64,000 nucleotides of DNA, from NCBI GenBank assembly GCA_036678685.1, contig JAZIHH010000016.1, positions 1 through 64,000 of the forward strand, in the 5' to 3' direction. Made by a program: the position numbers and the translations under genes. The notes beneath the pieces were generated by a model. That model was not told where the DNA came from. It did not search any database and saw nothing but the letters and a program-made list of their open reading frames with translations. This document shows positions 1-8,211 of this stretch, piece by piece; position 1 is the stretch's first letter; every line of letters starts with the position of its first letter. The DNA is from JAZIHH01 sp036678685 (GTDB lineage Bacteria; Bacillota; UBA4882; UBA10575).

Positions 1-583
1 AGTGTACAGTTACGCCATTGGGAGCCTTCCATGTATAATCAGTGAAGTACTCACCGGTCTTGACGTAATACTGGTCGTAGTTGGCCCAATAAAGATAGAC
101 CTCCTCACCATTGTAGGGGATGGCGTAGCGTTCCTTTTTGGAGTAACGGCGCTTGGAAATGAAGTCGCCGTCCTGCCAGTAGCGGCTGAAAAAGGAATAA
201 AGATGGTTGTAGATAGCCATCTCCAGCGCCTCGCGGCCCTTTGCGGATCTAGCCCGTTCCTGCGCAACAAGATATTCTCTTCCTGCCTTTGTCTCACGGT
301 ATTTCTCGGCTAAATTGCCATCAGCGTCGAGAGCACCCTCGCCCAGCGCTTCCAGCACCTTTTTCCGGGCAGCTTCAAGCTCTTGTGTAGCTTGACTTTG
401 CGCAGCCAGTGCCCCCTTGTTTAGCTCATCGTTCACCAAGCGCGGCAGGTCCTCGGAGATAAAGCGCTCGATGATTGCCCGCTTGAAGTTCATGATGCGG
501 TAGATGCCGAAATCCAGGTCAGCACAGTCAAATTGAAATAATTCGCGCAGAAGTTGTTGGAATTTTATCTGAGGAGTGCTCAT
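1..583 (-). CDS. Large DNA (adenine) methyltransferase, N-terminal part (runs off window)
   Basis: An open frame runs on the minus strand from an ATG at 583 off the left edge with no stop, giving about 194 residues. The N-terminus (MSTPQIKFQQLLRELFQFD, then a CADLDFGIYRIMN stretch) is the kind seen at the start of large Type III-like or stand-alone adenine-specific DNA methyltransferases of restriction systems. A long helical segment and an aromatic-rich stretch follow. The catalytic DPPY and SAM motifs would lie outside the window, so the function rests on N-terminal resemblance only. An IS nest lies directly upstream, which fits a defence or accessory locus. It could also belong to another large methylase-type defence system. 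Confidence 0.55.
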   Translation of the reverse strand, partial: MSTPQIKFQQLLRELFQFDCADLDFGIYRIMNFKRAIIERFISEDLPRLVNDELNKGALAAQSQATQELEAARKKVLEALGEGALDADGNLAEKYRETKAGREYLVAQERARSAKGREALEMAIYNHLYSFFSRYWQDGDFISKRRYSKKERYAIPYNGEEVYLYWANYDQYYVKTGEYFTDYTWKAPNGVTVH

Positions 584-623
584 CGCTATTCACCTTGCCT
601 TTCTTTCTTCCTTTTCTCTGACT

Positions 624-655
624 CCTCCCGGCCTTTCTCCACAAGGGCCGGGAGG
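624..655. repeat. Perfect 10-bp inverted repeat upstream of the methyltransferase
   Basis: Arms CCTCCCGGCC (624-633) and GGCCGGGAGG (646-655) are separated by 12 nt. There is no U-tract on either side, so it is not a normal terminator. It lies just upstream of the methyltransferase start and could be a leader hairpin or an operator. Confidence 0.5.
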
Positions 656-1070
656 ATGGTCACAGCGAAAACCTATTTAAACGATTTACAAAGCTTCATG
701 CCTGTAGCTTATATATTATTTCTACATCGATAGTCAATTTCATCCTCATTAGAACAGAATTCGGAAGAAACTAAAAGCAACACATAAGACGCTGTTTGAT
801 CATGTACTTCATAGGCCTGTTTTGTACAGAATAATAGAATACGTGCAATACCTACCCTATCATGCACAATGATACAAGGATATAAAGGAATCGAGCTATC
901 ATTCAATCCATTCAAATACCTGTTATGAACAAACATATCCATGACGTGCCTGTCTTTGTTGAAAGAGCAGAGTTAAAGATCTCTCTAGAAGAGCAGCAAC
1001 TTGTGCAATCCCATGTTTAACTTTGCCAAATAGACTTGTATACTTTTCTCTGTTGATGTATAACTATCGG
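656..1070. other. AT-rich stretch without a confident gene
   Basis: This 415-nt stretch separates the methyltransferase from the IS nest. The longest frame is a 77-codon minus-strand ORF at 709-942 (starting MDMFVHNRYLNGLND) with no clear ribosome site and no family I recognise. Further upstream another frame shows a short plausible peptide (VKHGIAQVAALLERS). Together they could be frameshifted remains of one small gene. I do not call a gene here. Confidence 0.35.
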
Positions 1071-1092
1071 TTCAAACCCCTAACTTTGGACA

Positions 1093-1261
1093 TTATGCAG
1101 CAATAACTTCAGGTTTCAAATCGTTTCTCATGATTGCTTTGTGGTATTCTCTGGGAGGCTTGTCTCTCAGACTCCCATGACGACGGCGCTCGTTGTAGTA
1201 ACGCATGTACTCGCTCACTTGACAGTATGCATCCTGGAAGCTCAGAAAAGCCGGATGTATT
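1093..1261 (-). pseudogene. IS3 transposase OrfB, C-terminal fragment
   Basis: This frame encodes a typical IS3 OrfB C-terminus (FLSFQDAYCQVSEYMRYYNE, then RRRHGSLRDKPPREY) and ends in TAA at 1093-1095. The rest of the gene lies on the far side of the IS21-type element, at 3675-4455. A short open frame continues into the IS21 end, but it is only read-through across the junction. Confidence 0.85.
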
Positions 1262-1320
1262 TGGCAAGTAGAAAATCTAGCATTCGGCAAATAATTTTTC
1301 TAGCACCCTCATTTCCATAA

Positions 1321-2043
1321 TTAGCAATTAATGGTAGAGTGTTTCAGCCGGTAACTGGTGCCCGTAAAAACCAGCAAATGGCTATGGTGGACAAGTCGAT
1401 CGATCAGAGCAGTGGTTAGTTTTTCATCATAGAAGATCCCATTCCATTTGCTGAATTCGATGTTGGTGGTGATAATCACGCTCCTTTGCTCATAACATTC
1501 GGAGATTACTTGGAAAAGTAATTGGGCTCCTAATTTTTCGAAAGGGATATAGCCCCATTCGTCACAGATTAAAAGGTCTGTTTTCTCTAATTGCCGAAAA
1601 ACCTTTTTGATATTGCCGGCAGCTTTAGCTTCCAGTAACAGGTTAACCAATGTGGCTGTACGGAAAAACTTTACCCTTTTTCCGCTATTACAAGCCTCTA
1701 TGCCAATAGCAGTAGCTAAATGGGTCTTGCCGGTGCCAGGTGGTCCATAAAGAATTAAGTTTTCTCTGTTTCCAATAAAAGCCCCGGTTTTAAGTGATTC
1801 CATCTCCAAGCTATTCGGAATTTGAATCTCAGCAAAGGAGTACCCGGCAAAGGTCTTAATTACCGGGAAACCAGCTTGTTTTAGTAATCGATTTTTCCTA
1901 TGTATAGCTCTACGTTCAACCTCCATTTGGAGCAGTTTTAATAAAAACTGCTCATGAGTATCGGCTTCGATGGTTGGGTAATTTTCCACAAACCCTTGAC
2001 CTAAGCGGAGCTCTCGACAATACTTGGCAATTATTTCTTGCAT
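1321..2043 (-). CDS. istB: IS21-family helper ATPase IstB
   Basis: A 240-residue AAA+ ATPase of the DnaC/IstB type that assists IstA during transposition, probably in target choice and strand transfer. It has a Walker A motif GPPGTGKT at residues 100-107, a Walker B motif LLICDEWGY with D161/E162, and the IstB N-terminal helical region. Length is normal for the family. Its start overlaps the end of istA by 13 nt (2031-2043), the usual arrangement for coupled translation. No damage is visible. Confidence 0.95.
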   Translation of the reverse strand: MQEIIAKYCRELRLGQGFVENYPTIEADTHEQFLLKLLQMEVERRAIHRKNRLLKQAGFPVIKTFAGYSFAEIQIPNSLEMESLKTGAFIGNRENLILYGPPGTGKTHLATAIGIEACNSGKRVKFFRTATLVNLLLEAKAAGNIKKVFRQLEKTDLLICDEWGYIPFEKLGAQLLFQVISECYEQRSVIITTNIEFSKWNGIFYDEKLTTALIDRLVHHSHLLVFTGTSYRLKHSTINC

Positions 2044-3542
2044 GATACCGCTCCTTTCATTAAGAGTAGATCATAAAGCGCGGTATCGGTCGTAAAGGCC
2101 GGAAGTTGAGGCGTACTCTCTTTTAGCGTTAGCTCAGGCAGTTCAATTGTGGGATTGTTCATCCGGTAAAAGGTAAGCCAGATACTGTCCGGGTCGGATA
2201 CTCCTTGGTCTAATGCCTGTTCAAAGGCGGAAGTTGCTGTTTCCAGATCTGTTTCTTCCACCATTTTGCGCAAGATGTTTAAAGAGGCCTTCTTCTGCGG
2301 GTAATGGCATTGCGCAAAGTATTCTTGGAGAATCTCCGGTAACTGATGAAAGAAAGCCGTGTATTTTAAGGCTGTAGGTCGTTTTGCCATCAGCTGTAGA
2401 TAGGGGACCCAGTTCATTGCTTCTTGTTTTTTGCCGTATAAGCGCTGATGTCTGATGACTTCGTGCCAATCTTCATCCATGACGATAATTTCCTGGGCGG
2501 TGGCTCTTATCCATAATTGTTTGCCGGCAAAGATGGGCGATGTTGAATACTGTTTGTTGTCAAATCTAACCTTGGCATATTTATCAGCTTTGACTTTTTT
2601 GTACCGGCCGATTTCAAACGGAGTTTCCGGTAAATTATGCATCACCGCTAGATCTTCGGCAAACAGATCGGCAATCAATTTTCCTTTTTTGTAATGCTTC
2701 CGCTGCATGTCCTGGACAGCCTTTTCGAGGAGGTCTTTATTAAACTCCTCAAGATCTTTGAACTCGGGAACTGGCACAAAAAAGTTCCGGCGGCTGTAAC
2801 CGACTTTGTTCTCCACATGCCCTTTTTCTTGAGCGCGCGCTGGATTGCAAAAGTTCGTTTTAAAGCCATAATGCAGGGCGAATCGTTTAAAGTTTTCTGT
2901 TATTTCTCGTTTGCCGTATTCTAAGACCTTTTTTACGATGGTTGGCGGGTTATCAAACAAAATACCTCCCGGTATTTTACCTATATATTCAAAGATGTTC
3001 TTTAACCCGGTTTCGAGACATTCCAGGTTTTGGCCTTTGAAAACCTGCGTAAACCCGGCGTTGCTGTAGGGGAAAGAGAGTGTTAGATACAACCCGGTAA
3101 ATCTTTCACCGTTTTCAATGAAATCAGCCTCCCCGAAATCCGCCTGGGCTTTCCCAGGAGAATGTTCAAGAGGAATAGAGCAATCATTATTGGTATATAA
3201 CTCTTTTTTCTTAGCCGATACATAGTATCTCACTGTACGCTCAGAGACCTTGAATCCTATCCCATACATCTCTTGCAAGCGGTCATATACTCGTTTGGCG
3301 GTATGTCTTTGCTTTGGTCTTTCTTTTAAATCATTGGTTAGCCATTCATCAATTATTGCCTTGTAGGGATCGAGCTTACTTTTTCGCCTTTGCTTGCGGC
3401 GAGCGATGTTGAAATCTTGTTTTTCGGCATATTTCTTTACGGTTTCGAAAGCATGTCCGGTCTCTCTTGCGATTTCCCTTAAAGATTGGCCTTTCCTATC
3501 ACGCAAATATTTGATATGATTGATTTCGTCCATTGTCAACAT
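2031..3542 (-). CDS. istA: IS21-family transposase IstA
   Basis: A 503-residue DDE transposase. An N-terminal helix-turn-helix (about residues 5-40, IKYLRDRKGQSLREIARETG) is followed by an rve integrase core with catalytic D135 (QADFGEAD), D197 (LFDNPP) and E244 (GHVENKVGY), and then a basic C-terminal region. All three acidic residues and the full length are kept, so it should be active. The start may be the first ATG (3542) or the fourth codon (3533); the AAAGG ribosome site fits either. Confidence 0.95.
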   Translation of the reverse strand: MLTMDEINHIKYLRDRKGQSLREIARETGHAFETVKKYAEKQDFNIARRKQRRKSKLDPYKAIIDEWLTNDLKERPKQRHTAKRVYDRLQEMYGIGFKVSERTVRYYVSAKKKELYTNNDCSIPLEHSPGKAQADFGEADFIENGERFTGLYLTLSFPYSNAGFTQVFKGQNLECLETGLKNIFEYIGKIPGGILFDNPPTIVKKVLEYGKREITENFKRFALHYGFKTNFCNPARAQEKGHVENKVGYSRRNFFVPVPEFKDLEEFNKDLLEKAVQDMQRKHYKKGKLIADLFAEDLAVMHNLPETPFEIGRYKKVKADKYAKVRFDNKQYSTSPIFAGKQLWIRATAQEIIVMDEDWHEVIRHQRLYGKKQEAMNWVPYLQLMAKRPTALKYTAFFHQLPEILQEYFAQCHYPQKKASLNILRKMVEETDLETATSAFEQALDQGVSDPDSIWLTFYRMNNPTIELPELTLKESTPQLPAFTTDTALYDLLLMKGAVSCKK

Positions 3543-3674
3543 CCTTTCTTTACCCCCCTAATTTGTGTGATGGCTAATTAGAAGGGTAATCTTTTTTGAG
3601 GGTGCTGGCAATGGATTTTTTCCATTTTTCCGCTAGACTTCTATCTTGCCATTTGCTCTATTTCTATTTTGCCA

Positions 3675-4455
3675 TAAACATGGAAGGATTCAATATGAGC
3701 ATTCATGTTCGGAGTCTTCACTGGAATGCGTTGATGCTCTAGCCCTAGCTGCTCACATGCCCTGGCGAAAACCTTAGCGATGAACTGAGGCCCGTTGTCA
3801 GTGCGTACTATCGGTAATCTAGTGGTTCTTTCTATGTCCAGATTTCATCGGCTTGTCTGAGAGCTTACTGCATCCATGGCAGTGCACCTTAAGCCTAAAT
3901 GGTAGCTGATGACTTCCCTGTCCATGACATCGATCAGGGACAACTGGAAAAAGAACTGCTTTGTCCCGGCGATGTAGCCGTATTTTATGTCCATTTCCCA
4001 AAGCTGATTGGGAGCATCTACTTGCATGTGTTTTGCTATGCGCCTCGGGTGGCGCCGCTTGATTCGACGTTGCGGCCGGAGCACTCCTAGCTCGGCACAA
4101 AGTCGGTATACCTTCTTGTGGTTAATACGTAGAAAATAATCTTCTTTCAGGCAGACGGTAAGCTTCCTATAGCCATAGGGGAATCCATCACCTTCAATAA
4201 GAGTACAAATCCAGGACTTGATGGTTTCATCTGGTATTCTGCGGCCATCAAAGGTGTAGGAATAACCTGGAACAGGGCGGCCTGCGGCTGCTTTTCCGGA
4301 GACCGGGTGTTCGTTCGCTGCCTCTTTAACATCATCTTTGCGGTCGATGACTGCGTAGTAAGTAGAGCGGGATAAGCCGACAAAGCCAAGGACCAGACTA
4401 GTCTTAAACCCTTTGCTGATCCACCGCTCTGCAACGTCAACTTTGTCGGCTACCG
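3675..4455 (-). pseudogene. IS3 transposase OrfB, N-terminal and central part, broken
   Basis: The frame after orfA encodes an IS3 OrfB: KPSVADKVDVAERWISKGFK, an HTH_21-like part (PYGYRKLTVCLKED) and the rve start (QLWEMDIKYGYIAGTKQFFF, carrying the first catalytic Asp). A TGA at 3845-3847 interrupts it after DAVSSQTSR. The same frame resumes with NLDIERTTRLPIVRTDNGPQ (second catalytic Asp) and runs to HIESFH, where the IS21 element cuts in. OrfB has no ATG near its start and lies in the -1 frame relative to orfA, which fits frameshift expression. It is doubly dead: a nonsense codon plus the insertion. Confidence 0.85.
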
Positions 4456-4758
4456 AGGGTTTGTCTTGTCCCTCAGTTCTCGCAGTATTGCTAACTCGAG
4501 CTCCTTTTCAGCTACAATGCGCTTTAGCTGGTCGTTCTCGCTACTGACCTCTTCCAATCGTTTTTCTAGTTCAGAGGTACGGGACTGTAAGTTCCTTGAA
4601 AGAGCTTCCGTTGATCCGCGTCTGCGAGCAGCGCGCATCCATGTATAGACGGTGTTCTTGGACAACTCATAGCGACGCGCTACCAGTGCAGCGTTACCTA
4701 CTTCCTGGACTTCTTTTAGTACCTGAGCCTTGAACTCATTAGTATACTGTCTGGTCAC
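4450..4758 (-). CDS. IS3-family transposase OrfA
   Basis: A 102-residue OrfA with an N-terminal helix-turn-helix (TNEFKAQVLKEVQEVGNAAL, then VARRYELSKNTVYTWMR, about residues 6-43). A leucine-rich coiled coil follows (LEKRLEEVSSENDQLKRIVA and onward, about residues 63-92), which mediates multimerisation with OrfB. It is the DNA-binding half of the transposase. The frame is intact, but its partner orfB is destroyed, so the element cannot move on its own. Confidence 0.9.
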   Translation of the reverse strand: MTRQYTNEFKAQVLKEVQEVGNAALVARRYELSKNTVYTWMRAARRRGSTEALSRNLQSRTSELEKRLEEVSSENDQLKRIVAEKELELAILRELRDKTNPR

Positions 4759-5032
4759 TTAAATCACTCCCAAATTGATTCTATCAGACACACACTATTT
4801 GTCCAAATCAATTAGGGGGCTTAATAGCTATTATCACCAACGGAGGAAGGGGTATAGAGGAGGTCGTGGCTTTACAGCAGTTTTTGTAAAGGAATGCCAT
4901 CCTAAAGCTGGATATCATTGGTAACGATTCGGTCAAACACTGTGATACAAGAAAAGGTAACGGCTAAAGCATGAAGGTAAATCCTACCAGCGGCTGAAAG
5001 CCGCTTAAAGTAAGGGGTCGGGAGGCGAGCGG

Positions 5033-5278
5033 GTGACATGGGCGGGAGGGGGTCTCCAAAACCGGTATTGTGCAGCTTATGAGGATGTAGACGTCGCTAG
5101 TGAAACATACAAGAGATTTACCGCTTTGGGCTGTGCCTACTGGCATCCACCCGGAGAATGTGACGACGATATAGTCAACTTTGACAAACGTGTAATTGTG
5201 GCAAATTTAGAAGAATGGCTAGATAATAGAAACCCTGACGCTTACAGAGCTTTATTGACCCTTTATGGGTGCGGATAA
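5033..5278 (+). CDS. Hypothetical 81-residue ORF, possibly a gene remnant
   Basis: The frame from 5033 to 5278 looks protein-like in its last 60 residues (SETYKRFTALGCAYWHPPGE, then VIVANLEEWLDNRNPDAYRA). The first 15 residues look like chance translation of non-coding DNA, and no ribosome site precedes the ATG. It may be the tail of a gene lost when the IS elements entered. I do not recognise the family. It converges with the decayed rlmD extension on the other strand and ends just before the hairpin at 5290-5311. Confidence 0.3.
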   Translation: MTWAGGGLQNRYCAAYEDVDVASETYKRFTALGCAYWHPPGECDDDIVNFDKRVIVANLEEWLDNRNPDAYRALLTLYGCG

Positions 5279-5289
5279 AATAAAAACTC

Positions 5290-5311
5290 CTTGACGAATA
5301 AAACCGTCAAG
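5290..5311 (-). terminator. Rho-independent terminator downstream of rlmD
   Basis: On the minus strand CTTGACG / CGTCAAG forms a 7-bp stem with an 8-nt loop, followed by GAG and a U-rich tract (TTTTTATTTTA). It closes the rlmD transcript. Confidence 0.7.
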
Positions 5312-5315
5312 AAGT

Positions 5316-5590
5316 TTAATCAATAACCTTGAAGTATTTAAGGCGTCTATTATAGCTTCTTCTTTATACTGGGGCACTGAATAATAACGATATTTTCTTC
5401 GTGCTACTGCATTGGGAGCTGGGTATGTTGGCAAACCCAGCTTTCTTTTTACTTCCGCAACATACGCTGTATGAACCTTGAATCCGTAATGCTCCTCAAC
5501 ATACTGCTGAATCAACTTATATGTAACTATGTCAGGCATCCTTTGTCTATTGCTTGACAAATTTATCTTTACGCAGATAAAATCATCAAG
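5316..5590 (-). pseudogene. Decayed C-terminal extension of RlmD, shifted out of frame
   Basis: Directly after rlmD, in the next frame, is the tail that many clostridial RlmD/RumA proteins carry fused at their C-terminus: KELDDFICVKINLSS, then MPDIVTYKLIQQYVEEHYGF and KVHTAYVAEVKRKLGL. One nucleotide too many in the CACAAAAGA run after VVLLSHK separates it from rlmD. A second slip near TTAAATAC hides its natural end (ALKYFKVID, stop at 5316-5318). Both slips are at A runs, so sequencing or assembly error is possible. Otherwise it is a real loss of the tail. A separate short gene starting at the ATG at 5539 is a weaker reading. Confidence 0.6.
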
Positions 5591-6974
5591 TTCTTTTGTG
5601 GGACAAAAGAACAACCGTCTCCACATGAAAGGTGTGGGGGAACATGTCAACCGGTTGAATCTCTTGGAGCCAGTAACCCTCATCGACCAGGATTCGCAGA
5701 TCCCGCGCCAGGGTACTGGGGTTGCAACTGACGTAGACGATGCGTCCGGGGCCAATCGCGGCCAGAGTCGCCAAAACCTCTTTCCGGCAACCGCTGCGGG
5801 GCGGGTCCAGCACCGCCACATCAAAGCCGATGCCAATCCTGGCGAGCCCCGGCAGGACTTCCTCTGTTTTTCCTGCTACAAACCGGACATTATCAATCTT
5901 GTTTCTCCTGGCGTTCTCCTCGGCGTCCCGAACGGCGGCGTCCACCGCCTCGACACCGTAAACCTCCCGGGCACGGCGGGCTAAAAAGAGCGTGAGACTC
6001 CCTACCCCGCAGTAAGCGTCTATTACCCGCTCTTTACCGGTTAATCCCCCGTATTCTACCGCCTTTTCGTAGAGAATTTCCGTTTGCGCCGGATTAACCT
6101 GAAAAAACGAAGTGGCGGAGATCTTAAACTCCAGGTCATTCAGACGGTCAATAATCCCGTCCTCACCGTAGAGAACAACATTGCGTTCTCCCAACACCAC
6201 ATTGCCTCTGGTGGTATTGATGTTCTGTACCACACTCCGAATTTCCGGAAAACGGCCGGCCAGCACCCGGCCCAGTTCTTTTCCTTCCGGAAATTCCCAA
6301 CCGTTGGTGACCAGCACCACCATGGCCTGCCCCGACTGGAAGCCATTTTTGACCAAAATATGACGGAGCAATCCCTCCCCCGTCGTTTCATTGTAAATCG
6401 AAAGCCCCATCCCTTCCACCAACTCGCGGACAGCATTCATGATTTTATTATTCAAATTATGTTGGATGAGGCATTCGCTTGTATCAATCACATTGTGAGT
6501 TCCCTGTTGATAACAACCCACGATTACCCTCCCGTTTTCCACGGCAAAGGGGTATTGGACTTTGTTCCGGTATTCCCAAGGATGGGACATGCCAATAACC
6601 GGGCGGACCGGGGGGTTTTTAAATCCACCCAGACGCTCCAAAACCGCATTCACCCTTTTCCGCTTAAAATCCAGTTGGGCGGGGTAATCCAGGTGTAAAA
6701 GCTGACAACCACCGCATCTCCCATAAAGACGGCAGGGCGAGTCGACCCGGTGGGGCGAGGCCTTGAGAATTTCAACCAACGAGCCCCGGGCATAATTCTT
6801 TTTTACCAGTTCAATCCGGGTTATTACTTCTTCCCCGTCCAAGGCGCCGGGAACAAAAACAGTAAATCCCCGGTAATTTCCTACTCCTTCTCCCTGGTGG
6901 GCATAGTCCTTGATCGCCACGGTTACTTCCTGTCCGATCTTCACCGGCGGCGTCTGGCCCGTTCGCGCTGTCAT
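5586..6974 (-). CDS. rlmD: 23S rRNA (uracil-5-)-methyltransferase RlmD/RlmCD
   Basis: A SAM-dependent enzyme that makes 5-methyluridine in 23S rRNA. The order is an N-terminal TRAM domain; a [4Fe-4S] cysteine set C81-x5-C87-x2-C90 plus C168 (numbered from the start used here); the Rossmann SAM fold with FFQVNPAQTEILY and DAYCGVGSLTLFLA; DPPRSGC; and the catalytic SCNPSTLARD near residue 417. The frame opens at 7004, but the internal ATG at 6974 has GGAGGG a few bases upstream and is the better start. The C-terminal extension of relatives is out of frame here. The gene stands alone on the minus strand. Confidence 0.93.
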   Translation of the reverse strand: MTARTGQTPPVKIGQEVTVAIKDYAHQGEGVGNYRGFTVFVPGALDGEEVITRIELVKKNYARGSLVEILKASPHRVDSPCRLYGRCGGCQLLHLDYPAQLDFKRKRVNAVLERLGGFKNPPVRPVIGMSHPWEYRNKVQYPFAVENGRVIVGCYQQGTHNVIDTSECLIQHNLNNKIMNAVRELVEGMGLSIYNETTGEGLLRHILVKNGFQSGQAMVVLVTNGWEFPEGKELGRVLAGRFPEIRSVVQNINTTRGNVVLGERNVVLYGEDGIIDRLNDLEFKISATSFFQVNPAQTEILYEKAVEYGGLTGKERVIDAYCGVGSLTLFLARRAREVYGVEAVDAAVRDAEENARRNKIDNVRFVAGKTEEVLPGLARIGIGFDVAVLDPPRSGCRKEVLATLAAIGPGRIVYVSCNPSTLARDLRILVDEGYWLQEIQPVDMFPHTFHVETVVLLSHKRT

Positions 6975-7131
6975 TTCCTTTCCCTCCGGCGTTGTTTTAT
7001 CCACTGAACTATTGTTTATTCTCTTTTAAAATTGATTCTTCCTCCCGTAACGACGAAAAACTCCCTCGGCCCTTTTGGCCGCCGGCCCCAATTTCCCCCC
7101 ATGTAAGTTTTAAGTAATAATTTTCTTTTGG

Positions 7132-7169
7132 TAACCAAGGTTACCGATTTTCCAAGTTTTTTATAATAG
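7132..7169 (+). promoter_or_regulatory. Promoter with perfect palindromic operator upstream of the SDR gene
   Basis: GGTAACC-AA-GGTTACC (7132-7147) is a perfect 16-bp palindrome. It ends 16 nt before a perfect TATAAT (7164-7169), so it covers the place of the -35 box, and no good -35 hexamer is visible. That arrangement suggests a dimeric regulator, either a repressor or an activator replacing the -35. AAAGGAGG precedes the ATG at 7219. Confidence 0.6.
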
Positions 7170-7218
7170 ATTAAGATTAAAGATAAAATAAGAACTCCGC
7201 AAAGGAGGAGGATTCCCT

Positions 7219-8022
7219 ATGATGACCATGAATAATCCCTTCGATATCAGTGGTAAAAATGCCATCATCACCGGAGGGGCGATGGGAATCGGGTTCGGCA
7301 TCGCCCGGCGTTTTATTGAAGCAGGCGCCAATGTGCTCATCACGGATATCGACGAAAAAGCCCTGGAAAGCGCCGCGGGCAGGCTTCCGCCGGGTCCGGG
7401 AAGAGCGGCGGTCATGCCAGTCGATGTCAGTCAAGATGATGCCGGGGAGAGGATGGTGGAAAAGTGCGTGGCGGAATTTGGTTCCTTGGATATCCTCGTG
7501 AATAACGCCGGTATTTTCCCCATCGTACCAATGCTGGAGATGGAACCGGCCGTCTTTGACCGGGTGATCGCCGTTAATCTCAAAGGACTGGCCTTTGCCT
7601 CCAAGGCAGCCGCTGCGCAGATGATCAAGCAAGGCCGGGGAGGAAGAATCATCAATATCGCGTCGATTGACAGCATCCATCCCTCGATGGTGGGTCTGGC
7701 GGCTTATGATGCTTCCAAGGGCGGCGTCGTCATGTTCACTAAAAGCTTCGCGCTGGAAGTTGCCCCCCACAATATTCTGGTCAATGCTATCGCCCCCGGC
7801 GCCATCATCACCGAAGGTTTAGGCAGACAGCAAGATAAAAAGGGCAAGACAGCGGAGAAAGAGGCGGAAAACCCAATTGATGAGTTCATCAAGATGATTC
7901 CCCTGGGAAGGCCCGGCCAACCCGACGACATCGCCAAGGTGGCCGTTTTTCTGGCCTCGCCGGCAGCGGACTACATCACCGGAACGATGATTATTGTTGA
8001 CGGCGGCCGGTTACTAAAGTGA
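7219..8022 (+). CDS. Short-chain dehydrogenase/reductase (SDR family)
   Basis: A 267-residue classical SDR oxidoreductase. It has the NAD(P) motif TGGAMGIG (18-25), NNAG (95-98), catalytic S149 and Y163-x3-K167 (YDASK), and the usual C-terminal stretch ending TGTMIIVDGGR. An acidic residue after the second strand (ITDID) favours NAD(H). Relatives act on sugar acids, 3-oxoacyl chains or secondary alcohols, so the substrate cannot be named. It has a strong ribosome site (AAAGGAGGAGG), its own promoter and palindrome, and no operon partner. Confidence 0.85.
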   Translation: MMTMNNPFDISGKNAIITGGAMGIGFGIARRFIEAGANVLITDIDEKALESAAGRLPPGPGRAAVMPVDVSQDDAGERMVEKCVAEFGSLDILVNNAGIFPIVPMLEMEPAVFDRVIAVNLKGLAFASKAAAAQMIKQGRGGRIINIASIDSIHPSMVGLAAYDASKGGVVMFTKSFALEVAPHNILVNAIAPGAIITEGLGRQQDKKGKTAEKEAENPIDEFIKMIPLGRPGQPDDIAKVAVFLASPAADYITGTMIIVDGGRLLK

Positions 8023-8028
8023 CTTTTC

Positions 8029-8055
8029 CCGCCCGGCCCCGGTTACCCCGGGCGG
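8029..8055 (+). terminator. GC-rich hairpin after the SDR gene (possible terminator)
   Basis: CCGCCCGG (8029-8036) pairs with CCGGGCGG (8048-8055) around an 11-nt loop, 7 nt after the SDR stop. No U-run follows, so it may only stabilise the mRNA 3' end. Confidence 0.3.
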
Positions 8056-8126
8056 CGGTTTACCCGTGGCTGCGGGTAGACTGCCGCCTGCTTCCAAAAG
8101 TTTACCCCGATTTCAACCCGGTGACA

Positions 8127-8158
8127 TTGATTCTCCCCGCATAATATGTAATTATAAT
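8127..8158 (+). promoter_or_regulatory. Promoter for the DUF89 gene
   Basis: A perfect TATAAT lies at 8153-8158. The best -35 candidate, TTGATT, is 20 nt upstream, which is long; an alternative -10 TAATAT lies nearer. Transcription would begin near 8165, after the first ATG of the open frame (8161). This supports translation from 8212. Confidence 0.45.
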
Positions 8159-8211
8159 ATATGGTTACAAATCTTCGTTACCGTTTCCATTACGCAAAAG
8201 TTGGTGACAAA

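Larger units (their letters stand above)
1262..3674 (-). mobile_element. IS21-type insertion sequence (istA-istB), apparently intact, 2413 bp
   Basis: The ends match in inverted orientation. The left end reads inward TGGCAAGTAGAAAATCTAGC, then a GGCAAAT block and AGCACCCTCA. The right end reads inward TGGCAAAATAG, then TGGCAAGATAGAAGTCTAGC and later the same AGCACCCTCA. Repeated TGGCAA blocks at the ends are like the multiple transposase-binding sites of IS21 elements. It carries overlapping, full-length istA and istB. It sits inside IS3 orfB. No target-site duplication is evident, and reading across the joint suggests a few orfB codons were lost. Confidence 0.85.
1071..4823 (-). mobile_element. 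IS3-family insertion sequence, interrupted by an IS21-type element
   Basis: The ends form imperfect inverted repeats. The left end (from about 1071) reads inward TTCAAACCCCTAACTTTGGA, and the right end (to about 4823) reads inward TTAAGCCCCCTAATTGATTT followed by GGACA. Inside, on the minus strand, are orfA (4450-4758) and an orfB split into two pieces around 1262-3674. Without the inserted element the IS would be about 1.34 kb, normal for IS3. I could not settle a target duplication, so the boundaries are good to a few bases. Confidence 0.75.

Noticed and set aside
624..655. Inverted repeat as a rho-independent terminator
   Set aside because: The stem is perfect, but neither strand has a U-run after it, and no gene ends there in the right direction.
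709..942. 77-residue ORF as a confident gene
   Set aside because: No ribosome site, a stop shortly before the ATG, and no recognisable family. Kept only as a note in the region entry.
1093..1290. Independent 65-residue gene
   Set aside because: It is the tail of IS3 OrfB plus a few codons read from the IS21 terminal repeat.
5252..5836. Single 194-residue protein on the minus strand
   Set aside because: Its first half is antisense-frame translation of the real rlmD end. Only the last part, after the rlmD stop, has family character.
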